DNA from: Dehalococcoidia bacterium
GTDB lineage: Bacteria > Chloroflexota > Dehalococcoidia > GIF9 > UBA5629
Length of the DNA stretch: 64,000 nt
Direction: 5' to 3'
Assembly (NCBI GenBank): GCA_041653995.1
Contig: JBAZEK010000004.1
Location: forward strand, 1 to 64,000
This document shows, one piece after another, positions 53,901-61,190 of the stretch. Position numbers and translations under genes: made by a program. The notes below the pieces were generated by a model that saw nothing but the letters and a program-made list of their open reading frames with translations, did no database searches and was not told the origin of the DNA. Numbering within the stretch: position 1 is the first letter of the stretch; each line of letters opens with the position of its first letter.

Positions 53901-54078
53901 ACTGGCGGTGGCTGACGTGGTAGAGGCCATGAGTTCTCACCGCCCCTATCGTCCCGCTTTGGGTGTGGAGAAAGCACTGGAAGAGATAACCAGGAACCGC
54001 TCCACCCTTTACGATGCGCAGGTAGTGGACGCCTGCCTGCTTCTGTTTAGCGAAAAGGGATTTAAATTCCGGGATTAG
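47941..54078 (+). CDS. Giant receiver/multi-PAS/multi-GAF/HD-GYP phosphodiesterase
   Basis: 2,045 residues from GTG 47941. A receiver domain (about 20-140, phosphoacceptor Asp70) is followed by a coiled segment, then by about nine PAS and three GAF domains in the order P-P-P-G-P-G-P-P-G-P-P-P (about 199-1845). The C-terminal HD-GYP domain (about 1863-2045) has HD at 1910-1911 and HHERIDGSGYP from His1963, with GYP at 1971-1973, so it should hydrolyse cyclic di-GMP. There is no histidine kinase, GGDEF or membrane helix. The GAF-PAS stretches near 890-1175 and 1306-1592 are alike and probably arose by duplication. Signals bound by the PAS and GAF domains are unknown. Confidence 0.93.
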   Translation: MKEEGRSAASKAARKIRKLPKILIVDDSGENLRLFCTILENAGYRITSAANGKEALQKLRKAKPDLILSDILMPVMDGFRLLQECKADPILSSIRFIFLTGAFTDTKDEELGIKLGADTFLRKPIEPDELTRIVSELLARKIRSKKGTGKPKENKNRPDGDLYNAALMQKLERKMEALEQEISDRKRAEDALVKSEEQYRLLFETMDQGVTCWAEGRVISANPAAARIMGLEMDDLVGRAATDPVWNFFHEDGSDFYPDDFPVTVAAKTGKLVREITIGFFRGIDNKIRWIRMSAIPQFHPGADMPYQVYATFADITDRFFAFKALQESESRMSAILENTRDAMWSVDSGYHIIAANSSARKFYQQVYGATLTEGMDIRSAMPQENNDFWSTVGRRVLNGEKVALERSYEFADGPAYYEFSLSPIFSASGRPVGAVCSARNITERKKAEQQINESEKHHRMVLENISESIYVIQDGRIKFCKSGVSAITGYSGDELLNKSLAELIHPDDVKSVMDNHFGRAGGEQAPSEQIYRVIDKNGEIRWVEAHINTIEWEGRPASLIVQSDITERRQMEASIEKANRLHKMLSLCNATMVHATSEIELLRNICGIMTETGGYRIAWAGYAEDDENKTVKPVAISGADAGRIESAGITWSDSDLGKGPAGRAIRTGKIAVIQDIALDPAYKPWLSLVEEAGIRSTISLPLKYRDQVFGSINIYADRKNAFEEDDISLLNELSQDLAYGISALREHVRLKEAESALRKSEELFRKAVQSTTDIVWDWDIQTGLVTWFGDIDGMLGYQRDEFPRTLDAWENALHPDDRDRVTEALNRHAETGEPYNVEYRILRKDGSQRNWIDRGLAVYDENGRIAHSVGACVDITEHRQSEARGKIRRDLALKLAGRIDMETALKYCLDAAIEISGFDTGVIYILDEKSGDLKTACNYGSSAYTEEHYFVLKADSADARHIKKGRPNYLSAGEFKPPFDQKLKHEGFTFDAMIPVLFQNQVIGALGILSHTQNNMPLVIRDSLEAIAADIGIIIDRLSSRQALQASEERYRFITENTADVIWMLDKYLNYTFISPSVTRLNGFTVEEAMSRGIAQRMTPESLDKIAGALENGSIPILDSTPGQKRWFTIEMETYHKNGSTVWMETSMALITDASGEIIGMLGTSRDISTRRQAEQALRNSEEKYRLVVENAHEAIFITQDGMIKFANQNTASIMLLRPEDLLSIPFVDFIYQDDKEYIVSRHLRRLKGEPIEEVSEFRVIRGDGQVRWAELRAVLIEWEGLPATLNFITDITERRQSGERGKIRRDLALSLIGITDIETAAELCLDAAIRISGFDSGVVYLKNQETGDFHAICHQNITPALVEKLSSLPADSIWARLLMKGSPIYTKAEEFTPPFAEELKSEGLTFNATIPVKHGEWILASLGVYSHSLDNMPDVVRNSLEAIAADIGIVIERIGTRRELQRSEERYNVIAENTSDVIWSADQHLHYTYFSPSVYTQRGYTPQEMLQLKMEQVITASSLEPVVSGVAGAISRFESDPGGGPVTYTGEMEVYCKDGSTKWTETSFTVIGDEQGKFSGVMGISRDITQRRRAERALIESETKYRSLIETSSSGVAVADETGVLTMVNDRLCQIYGYSRDDVMGRQFFDFIHPDDKDKIINDFMEAVAKGQTLPAIEFRGLRKDGSVIWLFTSPSALIIEGRLAGFSVIIQDITSLKLAEQALKESELRYRSLFHYNPAMTYAIDRQGNFTSINAAAVRISGYSEEEALKMPFSRLIPPEYMEVVKQHFAGSLNGEPQSYEAAFITRDGRKIDVHVTGIPIIIDGKVIGVYGITEDITGRKKAAEDLKTALEKASSTLEGTIEAIAMMSELRDPYTAGHQRMVSQLAVAIAEELDLEQNRVQDLAVAGLLHDVGKVYVPSEILSKPGKLTNLELGLAKAHAEASYNIVRSIKFSGPIAHIVWQHHERIDGSGYPQGLAGEQIMLEARILAVADVVEAMSSHRPYRPALGVEKALEEITRNRSTLYDAQVVDACLLLFSEKGFKFRD

Positions 54079-54148
54079 CGGCCAGGAAATAAACCTCCTG
54101 CCGCCCATGACCAATAGCAGTCAATAGAATTGTATTTGCTTTAAAATT

Positions 54149-56065
54149 ATGAATTCAAATAGTCAGGCTTTCAGTCTGCTCAGCAAAGATGATCTCTATC
54201 TTTTCAACGAGGGCAGCCACCTCCGCCTTTATGAAAAGCTGGGGGCACATCCCATCCACCGGGATGGGTATGACGGCACATATTTCGCCGTGTGGGCGCC
54301 TAACGCCCGGCACGTTTATGTCACGGGTGATTTCAACGGATGGGACAAGAAGGGCTTCAAACTGTCTCCACGTGAGAACTCAGGTATCTGGGAAGGCTTG
54401 GTCCCCGGCCTCGATAAGGGCGCCCTTTACAAATACCATATCGAGTCCGATATACGTCGCTTCAAGGTTGATAAAGCCGATCCCATTGCCTTTCACTACG
54501 AAACACCACCCAAAACAGCATCCATTGTCTGGGATTTATCCTACACATGGAAAGACCACGGATGGATGGACGGGCGAGGCAAGGCTAACGGGCTGGATGC
54601 CCCCATATCAATCTATGAAGTACACCCGGGATCATGGATGCGCATGCCCGAAGATAACAACCGGCATCTCAGCTACAGGGAACTCGCTCCAAGGCTGGCA
54701 GATTATGTCAATAACATGGGCTTCACACATGTAGAGCTGATGCCGATCATGGAGCACCCTTTCTATGGTTCCTGGGGATACCAGGTGACAGGATATTTCG
54801 CGCCTACCAGCCGTTATGGAACTCCCCAGGACTTCATGTATCTGGTGGATTACCTGCACCAGAACGACATAGGAGTAATACTCGACTGGGTCCCATCACA
54901 TTTCCCCAATGATATTCACGGACTGGGCTTTTTCGACGGCACGCATCTTTACGAACATGCCGATCCGCGCAGGGGATTTCATCCCGACTGGAAGAGCTAT
55001 ATTTTCAACTACAGCCGCCACGAGGTGCGCAGCTTCCTTCTGAGCAGCGCCATGTTCTGGCTGGATAGATACCATGTGGATGGGCTGCGTGTGGATGCCG
55101 TGGCCTCTATGCTGTACCTTGACTACTCTCGTAAAAAGGGTGAATGGGTACCAAATCCATTCGGAGGCAGGGAGAATCTCGATGCAATCTCCTTTTTACG
55201 CCGCTTCAACGAGGAGATCTATCGCAACTATCCGGACGTGCAGACCATTGCTGAAGAATCGACGGATTGGCCTATGGTCAGCCGGCCTACTTATGTGGGA
55301 GGATTGGGCTTCGGCATGAAATGGGATATGGGATGGATGCATGATACGCTGGAATACTTCTCGAGAGACCCTGTCTACCGGAAGTATCACCACGACAAGC
55401 TGACATTCCGCATGCTCTACGCCTTCAGCGAAAACTTCGTCCTGTCCCTATCCCATGATGAAGTGGTGCATGGCAAGTCCTCGCTGGCAGGTAAAATGCC
55501 CGGCGACGACTGGCAGAAGTTTGCCAACCTGCGCCTGCTATTTTCCTGCATGTTCACACAACCAGGTAAAAAGCTGGTTTTCATGGGAAACGAATTCGGC
55601 CAATGGAAGGAGTGGGACCACGAGAAAAGCCTGGACTGGCATCTTTTGCAGTACGCACCACACAGCGGACTGCAGAAACTGGTGCGGGACATCGCACGCC
55701 TCTACGGCAGTGAACCGGCGCTTTACGAGCTGGATTTCGATGCCGGCGGATTCGAATGGGTGGACTGCAATGATTCGATACACAGCGTGGTAAGCTATCT
55801 GCGCCGTGGAAACTCCACAGAGGACCTTCTTCTGGTATCGTTGAACTACACTCCTTTGCCGCATTACGCATACCGTGTGGGTGTTCCGCGGGGAGGAAAT
55901 TGGAAAGAAGTATTCAATAGTGATGCTGCGGACTATGGTGGGAGCGGTCAGGGTAATCTCGGTGCAGCCGAAGCCGAATCAAAGTTCTTTCACGGCAGGC
56001 CGTATTCGCTGAGTATCACACTTCCGCCGCTGGCAGCGGTAATTTTTAAATCTTCCGCGCACTGA
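54149..56065 (+). CDS. glgB: 1,4-alpha-glucan branching enzyme
   Basis: A 638-residue GH13 enzyme that adds alpha-1,6 branches to glycogen. The N-terminal CBM48 domain has YFAVWAPNARHVYVTGDFNGW. The catalytic barrel has DWVPSHFPNDIHGL, the nucleophile Asp316 in DGLRVDA, the acid/base Glu near 369-370 in IAEES, and LSHDEVVHGK. The C-terminal domain ends normally. ATG 54149 is the start. No other glycogen gene is in the window; it may be the only branching enzyme, unlinked to glgA and glgC. Confidence 0.96.
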   Translation: MNSNSQAFSLLSKDDLYLFNEGSHLRLYEKLGAHPIHRDGYDGTYFAVWAPNARHVYVTGDFNGWDKKGFKLSPRENSGIWEGLVPGLDKGALYKYHIESDIRRFKVDKADPIAFHYETPPKTASIVWDLSYTWKDHGWMDGRGKANGLDAPISIYEVHPGSWMRMPEDNNRHLSYRELAPRLADYVNNMGFTHVELMPIMEHPFYGSWGYQVTGYFAPTSRYGTPQDFMYLVDYLHQNDIGVILDWVPSHFPNDIHGLGFFDGTHLYEHADPRRGFHPDWKSYIFNYSRHEVRSFLLSSAMFWLDRYHVDGLRVDAVASMLYLDYSRKKGEWVPNPFGGRENLDAISFLRRFNEEIYRNYPDVQTIAEESTDWPMVSRPTYVGGLGFGMKWDMGWMHDTLEYFSRDPVYRKYHHDKLTFRMLYAFSENFVLSLSHDEVVHGKSSLAGKMPGDDWQKFANLRLLFSCMFTQPGKKLVFMGNEFGQWKEWDHEKSLDWHLLQYAPHSGLQKLVRDIARLYGSEPALYELDFDAGGFEWVDCNDSIHSVVSYLRRGNSTEDLLLVSLNYTPLPHYAYRVGVPRGGNWKEVFNSDAADYGGSGQGNLGAAEAESKFFHGRPYSLSITLPPLAAVIFKSSAH

Positions 56066-56133
56066 CGGGCCGTCCCAGAACACGGCTGATGGGCGGACAC
56101 TTATTTGCGCCTGCAGATTTTTCGAGAATAATT

Positions 56134-57318
56134 TCAGAGCGGTATTTCCACGTCGATAGTAGTGCCCCTGCCTCTGACCGAATCGATGTCTACTTTTCCA
56201 CCGAGCATCTGTACACGCTCTACGATGCCAGCCAGGCCAAGCTTGCCATCCCTGGGCAATAAATCAATCTTCCCTGCGTGGTCAAATCCTACTCCACGGT
56301 CAATCACACTGACTTTTATATTATGTTCAAGATATTCAATCAGTACAGTGGCCGATGAAACCTTGGCATGCTTGGCCGCATTGATAAGAGCTTCCTGGAT
56401 TATGCGAAATAGCGCGAGCTCCGTATCGGGTTGGAGCCGTTTTTGTTTACCTGCGGCCTTAATCTCAACTTCCATGTCATACATTTTCTTGAGCTCACCT
56501 TTAAGCCACTCCAGCACCGGAAGCAGGCCGAGGTCATCCAGAACCGGCGGGCGCAGCTGGCGGCTGAATCGCCTGACCTCTTCAACCGCCGATTTCATTC
56601 TCTGATATATGGCATCGAGCTTTGCATTCTCCGCATCCGTGAGATCAGGTTTGCCCGACCGGAAATTGTCCATCTGGTAGATCAATGCCACCAGCGTTTG
56701 CACGGTTGTATCATGGAGCTCTCTGGCGATGTATTTTCGCTCCTCCTCCTGCACCCGGGTGATCTGCCTGGCATAATAGCGCAGGTTCTGCTCGGCTATA
56801 TGCCTCTCTGTTACATCCTCCAGTATCTCGATGGCTCCTATTACCCTTCCCCGGCTAACAAGCGGGCTGGCCGTGAAATGGTACCACTTGCCGTTTTCGC
56901 CCAGGGACGGAAAGAAATCCTCAGCTTCATAGGCGCCCCTGATCAGTGCTGACTTTCTGGCGCTGCCATGATAGCGAGCCGATATCTCGTCTTCCGAAGC
57001 TCCATCCGCTATGAGGTCAGCCAGTACCGGCCTTTCCTTCCCATAAAAGGCTTTCCACTGGTTGTTCGTCCCCATCACATCTTCCTTGCTGACACCCGAA
57101 AGCACTTCCAGGGCCTTGTTCCATTGAATGACATGGTGCTTTTTATTTACGGCAAACACCGGAAGGGGGAAGCGGCCCAGCACGCGAGCCAAAATAACAT
57201 CTGAGCTGGTTCGCAGGTCCTCCCTGTTAAGATAAAGTTTGACTATAAAAAAAATGAGCAGCCCTGCCGTGATAGCCAGGGCAATCAACAGTATTAAGAT
57301 AACGTTAATATAAGACAT
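56134..57318 (-). CDS. PAS histidine kinase (NarX/DegS type)
   Basis: A 394-residue kinase with one N-terminal membrane helix (about residues 5-27), a PAS domain (about 45-170) and HisKA_3 with phosphoacceptor His202 in ARELHDTTVQ. The HATPase_c domain has IIQEALINAAKHA and DRGVGFDHAG. It faces the cytoplasm after the single helix. The regulator gene lies 10 bp upstream in transcription order, so regulator and kinase form an operon in that order, opposite to the pair at 39159-40475. Confidence 0.92.
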   Translation of the reverse strand: MSYINVILILLIALAITAGLLIFFIVKLYLNREDLRTSSDVILARVLGRFPLPVFAVNKKHHVIQWNKALEVLSGVSKEDVMGTNNQWKAFYGKERPVLADLIADGASEDEISARYHGSARKSALIRGAYEAEDFFPSLGENGKWYHFTASPLVSRGRVIGAIEILEDVTERHIAEQNLRYYARQITRVQEEERKYIARELHDTTVQTLVALIYQMDNFRSGKPDLTDAENAKLDAIYQRMKSAVEEVRRFSRQLRPPVLDDLGLLPVLEWLKGELKKMYDMEVEIKAAGKQKRLQPDTELALFRIIQEALINAAKHAKVSSATVLIEYLEHNIKVSVIDRGVGFDHAGKIDLLPRDGKLGLAGIVERVQMLGGKVDIDSVRGRGTTIDVEIPL

Positions 57319-57328
57319 GGCCGCCCGC

Positions 57329-57994
57329 TCAACTCAGGTCTTTGAGGCTCAACCAATTCCTCTTCATGGCTTCGACCACCGCCTCTGTCCTCGAACCAAC
57401 ACCCAGTTTGCTGAAAATAGTCCTGAGGTGGCTCTCGATAGTGCTCACGCTCAGGTGGAGCTCCTGTGCAATAGCATGGTTGCTCAGGCCTCCGGCGGCC
57501 AGTTTCAGTACGGTTATCTCCCTTTCGCTGAGCAGATCCGCCGACGGTTCTTCCACAGCATCGATTTTACCCGTGCGGAATTTTTGCAGAACCTTCTTGG
57601 CTATGTTGGGATGCAGCACAGACTCGCCTCTGTATACGGTCTTAATAGCTTCTACCAGATCGGACACACCGACATCTTTCAACAGGTAGCCGGCGGCGCC
57701 CGCCGAAAGCACTGAAAAAATATACTGCTCATCATCATAAGCCGTGAGCACCAGAATAGATACGCCCGGTTGAAATGACTTGATCTGTTTGGTAGCTTCA
57801 ATCCCGTTCAGCCCGGGCATAGCTACGTCCATGATTATTACATCGGGTTTCAATCCCCGGGCCAGACTGACGGCCTCATCGCCGTTGCTCGCTTCACCAA
57901 CAATCGTGAACTCCGGCTCGCGTGTCAACGCCTCCCGGATACTCTCCCGCACAACGGCATGGTCCTCGGCAAGCAGTATCTTAATCGAATCCAA
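57329..57994 (-). CDS. NarL/FixJ-type response regulator
   Basis: About 221 residues if TTG 57994 is the start, which places the receiver domain at the usual distance; an upstream TTG at 58057 would add 21 residues without homology. The receiver has AEDH and the phosphoacceptor in VIIMDVAMPG. The LuxR helix-turn-helix (about 150-215) has LSEREITVLKLAAGGLSNHAIAQEL. No ATG fits and ribosome sites are weak, so the start remains uncertain. It is the likely partner of the kinase at 56134. Confidence 0.9.
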   Translation of the reverse strand: MDSIKILLAEDHAVVRESIREALTREPEFTIVGEASNGDEAVSLARGLKPDVIIMDVAMPGLNGIEATKQIKSFQPGVSILVLTAYDDEQYIFSVLSAGAAGYLLKDVGVSDLVEAIKTVYRGESVLHPNIAKKVLQKFRTGKIDAVEEPSADLLSEREITVLKLAAGGLSNHAIAQELHLSVSTIESHLRTIFSKLGVGSRTEAVVEAMKRNWLSLKDLS

Positions 57995-58194
57995 TGCAAA
58001 TATATCCCGGCGGATTTGCAGTAAGTATACAACCGCGCTTAAATGCAAGCAAAGCAATCGTCCCTTTTAGAACTGAAAGTTATTACATCGAATAAATCTC
58101 ACGGCCGAAGATATGAACCCAGTTTCTTTTAAGCGCTTCGGTCACTGAAGGCCTTTGCCATATATACTGAATTAAATACGGACCGGCCGTACTA

Positions 58195-58983
58195 CTAATC
58201 TTTAATGTACGACAACATCTGAATCAGGGCATCCGGTTTTACGCTCACATCGCCCGAGTAGGGGTGATCCATAGCCAGTATGGTGAAAAGCAGAAGACCA
58301 ATCAACGCCGACAGCAGGGTGGTCATAACCAACTGGAGGGTAAGGTTATCGGACCCGAAGAAGAAGGTAAAGCTGATGGTAATGCATCCGCCCATGATGA
58401 GGACAAGCCAGAGAACAGGATTCAGTCCATTGTTCGCGTCCATTAGACGTTGCCGCCTCATCTCACCGGCCTCGTTCATTTTCCGCACAGACTCGGCCAG
58501 AAATATTTTCTGTGTCTCAGTTTGCGGTTGATAACTGCTGTAAAGCTCCCAGATCCGCGCTGCCAGGGCCTGAACTTTTTCGCTGCGCTTCCCGTAGCCG
58601 ATCACTTTCCATTCCTCATTTATGACTGCCTTTATATATTCATCCATTGCCGCCTCGCCTTTCTCCCTGAATTCGGGTGAAAGTCCGTTCATGTCCCGAT
58701 AGATATCGGCGTAGTAATTTGCCTCCTTGTTCAACGTGATATTAGCATCTTCAAACTGCTGCCAGAGAATAATGGTGGAGAAGCCCAGTAAAACGGCGTA
58801 TATCACGCCCAGTGTTGCGAAAAGCGGCCCTGCAATATCATGGTGACTTTTCAACTTCGACCGATCGACATAACGACGTACAATCAACACGCCGCATATG
58901 CCAAAAGCTACCGCTATAACTATTATTGCGATGCATATGGCGTACGACGGGTAAGTCATAAGGATCCATTGCGAAAAAGGCAT
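58195..58983 (-). CDS. DUF4239 (bestrophin-like) membrane protein
   Basis: A 262-residue membrane protein with four predicted helices, two near the N-terminus and two near the C-terminus, around a cytoplasmic or periplasmic helical region. The pattern LFATLGVIYAVLLGFSTIILW, the YADIYRD helix and the late MDHPYSGDVSV loop are typical of DUF4239. Members resemble bestrophin channels distantly, but ion transport is unproven. It lies alone between divergent neighbours. Confidence 0.78.
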   Translation of the reverse strand: MPFSQWILMTYPSYAICIAIIVIAVAFGICGVLIVRRYVDRSKLKSHHDIAGPLFATLGVIYAVLLGFSTIILWQQFEDANITLNKEANYYADIYRDMNGLSPEFREKGEAAMDEYIKAVINEEWKVIGYGKRSEKVQALAARIWELYSSYQPQTETQKIFLAESVRKMNEAGEMRRQRLMDANNGLNPVLWLVLIMGGCITISFTFFFGSDNLTLQLVMTTLLSALIGLLLFTILAMDHPYSGDVSVKPDALIQMLSYIKD

Positions 58984-59076
58984 TACTCACTCCTGCTAAA
59001 ACTACGAGTACTATTAAACTGCCATTGCACCGATCAGTCAAGCAGCAGGCATACTCACATACGAAAAGTTGCCGGA

Positions 59077-59105
59077 TTGAAAGTCACACTCCGCATTTGT
59101 AAAAT
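59077..59105 (+). promoter_or_regulatory. Promoter upstream of the corrinoid protein gene
   Basis: TTGAAA (59077-59082), a 17-bp spacer and TAAAAT (59100-59105) match the sigma-70 consensus at five of six positions each. The predicted leader is about 60 nt. Confidence 0.5.
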
Positions 59106-59174
59106 GTTTCTTTTGTTGTCATAATGCACAATCGGATGAAGTCGCAGGCCATTAATATAACTGGGGGAAAGTGC

Positions 59175-59807
59175 ATGAAAGAACTGAAGCAACTCGTGAT
59201 AGACGGCAAATCTGACAGAGCGGCAGCTCTGGTTGCCAGGTTACTGGACGAAGGCGGATCTGCCGACGTGCTGATGGAACAAGCATTGATACCAGCCATG
59301 GACACAGTAGGTAAGCTTTTCCAGGACGGCGAGTATTTCCTGCCTGAACTACTGGTATCGGCCAAGGCTATGCAGAGAAGTGTGGAGGTTATCAAACAGC
59401 GCTCAACTACCGGGACAGTTACCAAAAGCGGTAAAGCAGTCGTTGGCACAGTCAAAGGTGACCTGCATGACATAGGCAAGAACCTGCTTGTCATGGCGTT
59501 AGAAGGCGCCGGTTTCGAAGTGGTGGACCTCGGCTCGGATGTTTCAACGCAGCAGTTCGTGGAGGCTGTTAAAAAGCATCAACCCCATGTTATGGGCATG
59601 TCGGCCCTGCTCTCCACTACGATGTACATGATGAAGGACGTTATTGAAGCCATGGACAGGGAGGGATTACACGCGGGTGTAAAAATCATGGTAGGCGGCG
59701 CCCCTCTCAACGATGACTACGCTAAAAAGATAGGAGCGGATTTTTACGGCCCGGACTGTATCGCCGGCAGAGATTACGCGCGCGCTATTGTCGCCCATAA
59801 GAATTAG
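59175..59807 (+). CDS. Corrinoid (B12-binding) methyltransferase protein
   Basis: About 210 residues. ATG 59175 follows GGGGGAAA at 59163-59170; an earlier in-frame ATG lacks a ribosome site. An N-terminal helical cap domain (about 1-85) is followed by the B12-binding Rossmann domain with GDLHDIGKNL, where His98 is the lower cobalt ligand, and VVDLGSDVS. It resembles MtaC/MtbC/MttC proteins, which carry methyl groups from a substrate-specific methyltransferase. The UroD-like gene 21 bp downstream is the likely methyltransferase partner. The methyl donor is unknown. Confidence 0.92.
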   Translation: MKELKQLVIDGKSDRAAALVARLLDEGGSADVLMEQALIPAMDTVGKLFQDGEYFLPELLVSAKAMQRSVEVIKQRSTTGTVTKSGKAVVGTVKGDLHDIGKNLLVMALEGAGFEVVDLGSDVSTQQFVEAVKKHQPHVMGMSALLSTTMYMMKDVIEAMDREGLHAGVKIMVGGAPLNDDYAKKIGADFYGPDCIAGRDYARAIVAHKN

Positions 59808-59828
59808 ACAGGCTGTCGATCCAACCAC

Positions 59829-61028
59829 ATGAGTCACACCATGAAAAGTCGAAGCAAAGGCGCAATGACGCCCAAAGAGAGGATTCATGCGGCAGCAAGG
59901 GGACTGCCCTCCGATCGGGTGCCCGTGTTTTATTGGATCGAAGCGCACACAGGCTGCAGGTTAATGGCCGAATACCGGCCATCAGGTCACTGGAACAGGG
60001 ACCTGGCAGCAAAATTCCTCTGGAACAGGCTGAAAAAGGGCGGATATATGCAGGCCGCTGAGGTTTGGAGATTCTTGCCACTGCTCTGGGATATTCATAG
60101 CTATAATTTCGCCAATGCCTATGGCATTAATCTGGGAGCGGACATGATCCTCGCCTCCTACGCAACACCTGATTACAGCAAATGGAGCTATAAAAAGGGC
60201 CACATCGACATCGTTGATATCTACAATGTAGGCCGCAAGATAGGCGGAGGAATCTATCCCGATATGATTGATCCCCCCATAAAGAATCTCGATGACCTCA
60301 AGAATTTCGCTTTTCCCGATGCCACTAAAAATAGTCTATACAACACGTTTCGGCGGTACAGGAAGCAGTACCCTCATCACAGCATTGCCGCAGAGGCATG
60401 GGGTCCACATGATTGGACCAGCAACCAGATGATAGGCCTGGAAAAATATATGACCTGGCTGGTGGAATACCCGGATGAAATCAAGTCGTTCATGGACAGG
60501 TTCATCGACCACGAGATTGAGATCGCCCGCAGGAGCATAAGGGCAGGGGCGGACGTTATATTTATCTACGATGATTACGGCTATAACAACCGCCCTCTTA
60601 TTTCGATGAAAATGTGGAAAGAATTCATGTACCCCAGGCTGAAAAAACAAATTGATGCCGCCCATGAAGATGGCGCCCTGGTATGCCTGCATTCGTGCGG
60701 TTACCAGATGCCGTTCCTCGAATATTACGTGGAAATGGGTATCGACATGCTGCAATCATTTCAGCCGGCCGCCGGCAACGACTTCAAGCTCGCTGTGGAC
60801 AAATACGGTGATAAACTGTGTTTCGTGACAGGCATCGATATTCAGAAGGGAGAGTCTATGACGCCGGAGGAGTACAAGCAGGATATTCTAGCATACTATC
60901 GCATCGGCAGGGCTAAAAATCGCCACATACTGGGAACTACACATGAAATACAGTACACCATGCCTGAGGATAACCTGAGGATCCTTTTCAAGACCGTCGG
61001 AGAGATCCAGGCTGGTTATTACGATTAG
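59829..61028 (+). CDS. UroD/MtaA-superfamily methyltransferase
   Basis: A 399-residue TIM-barrel protein of the uroporphyrinogen decarboxylase superfamily. The zinc ligand pair of the methyltransferase branch is present in LHSCG (His288, Cys290). It lacks an obvious heme-type substrate motif, and its partner is a corrinoid protein, so it probably moves a methyl group to or from B12 rather than decarboxylating a porphyrin. Start candidates are ATG 59829, 59841 and 59865; none has a strong ribosome site, perhaps because of coupling to the upstream gene. An activating ATPase (RamA/MtaB-like) is not in the window. Confidence 0.85.
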   Translation: MSHTMKSRSKGAMTPKERIHAAARGLPSDRVPVFYWIEAHTGCRLMAEYRPSGHWNRDLAAKFLWNRLKKGGYMQAAEVWRFLPLLWDIHSYNFANAYGINLGADMILASYATPDYSKWSYKKGHIDIVDIYNVGRKIGGGIYPDMIDPPIKNLDDLKNFAFPDATKNSLYNTFRRYRKQYPHHSIAAEAWGPHDWTSNQMIGLEKYMTWLVEYPDEIKSFMDRFIDHEIEIARRSIRAGADVIFIYDDYGYNNRPLISMKMWKEFMYPRLKKQIDAAHEDGALVCLHSCGYQMPFLEYYVEMGIDMLQSFQPAAGNDFKLAVDKYGDKLCFVTGIDIQKGESMTPEEYKQDILAYYRIGRAKNRHILGTTHEIQYTMPEDNLRILFKTVGEIQAGYYD

Positions 61029-61069
61029 CTGCTGCCTGAAACCACATGTTCAAACAGTACGGCTCAATA

Positions 61070-61078
61070 TGTTATAAT
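61070..61078 (+). promoter_or_regulatory. Extended -10 promoter of the GGDEF gene
   Basis: TGT followed by a perfect TATAAT gives a full extended -10 element. A TTCAAA 18 bp upstream may serve as a weak -35 box. The gene starts at 61191. Confidence 0.5.
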
Positions 61079-61190
61079 CAGAAGGTTATTTCTTAGCCTG
61101 TGTGTATAAACAGCTGATAACTTACTACGATTTATGCCGGTCCGTGATGCAGGTTGAAGTTTAGGTATGAGGTAGTTATAGAGGCAATAC

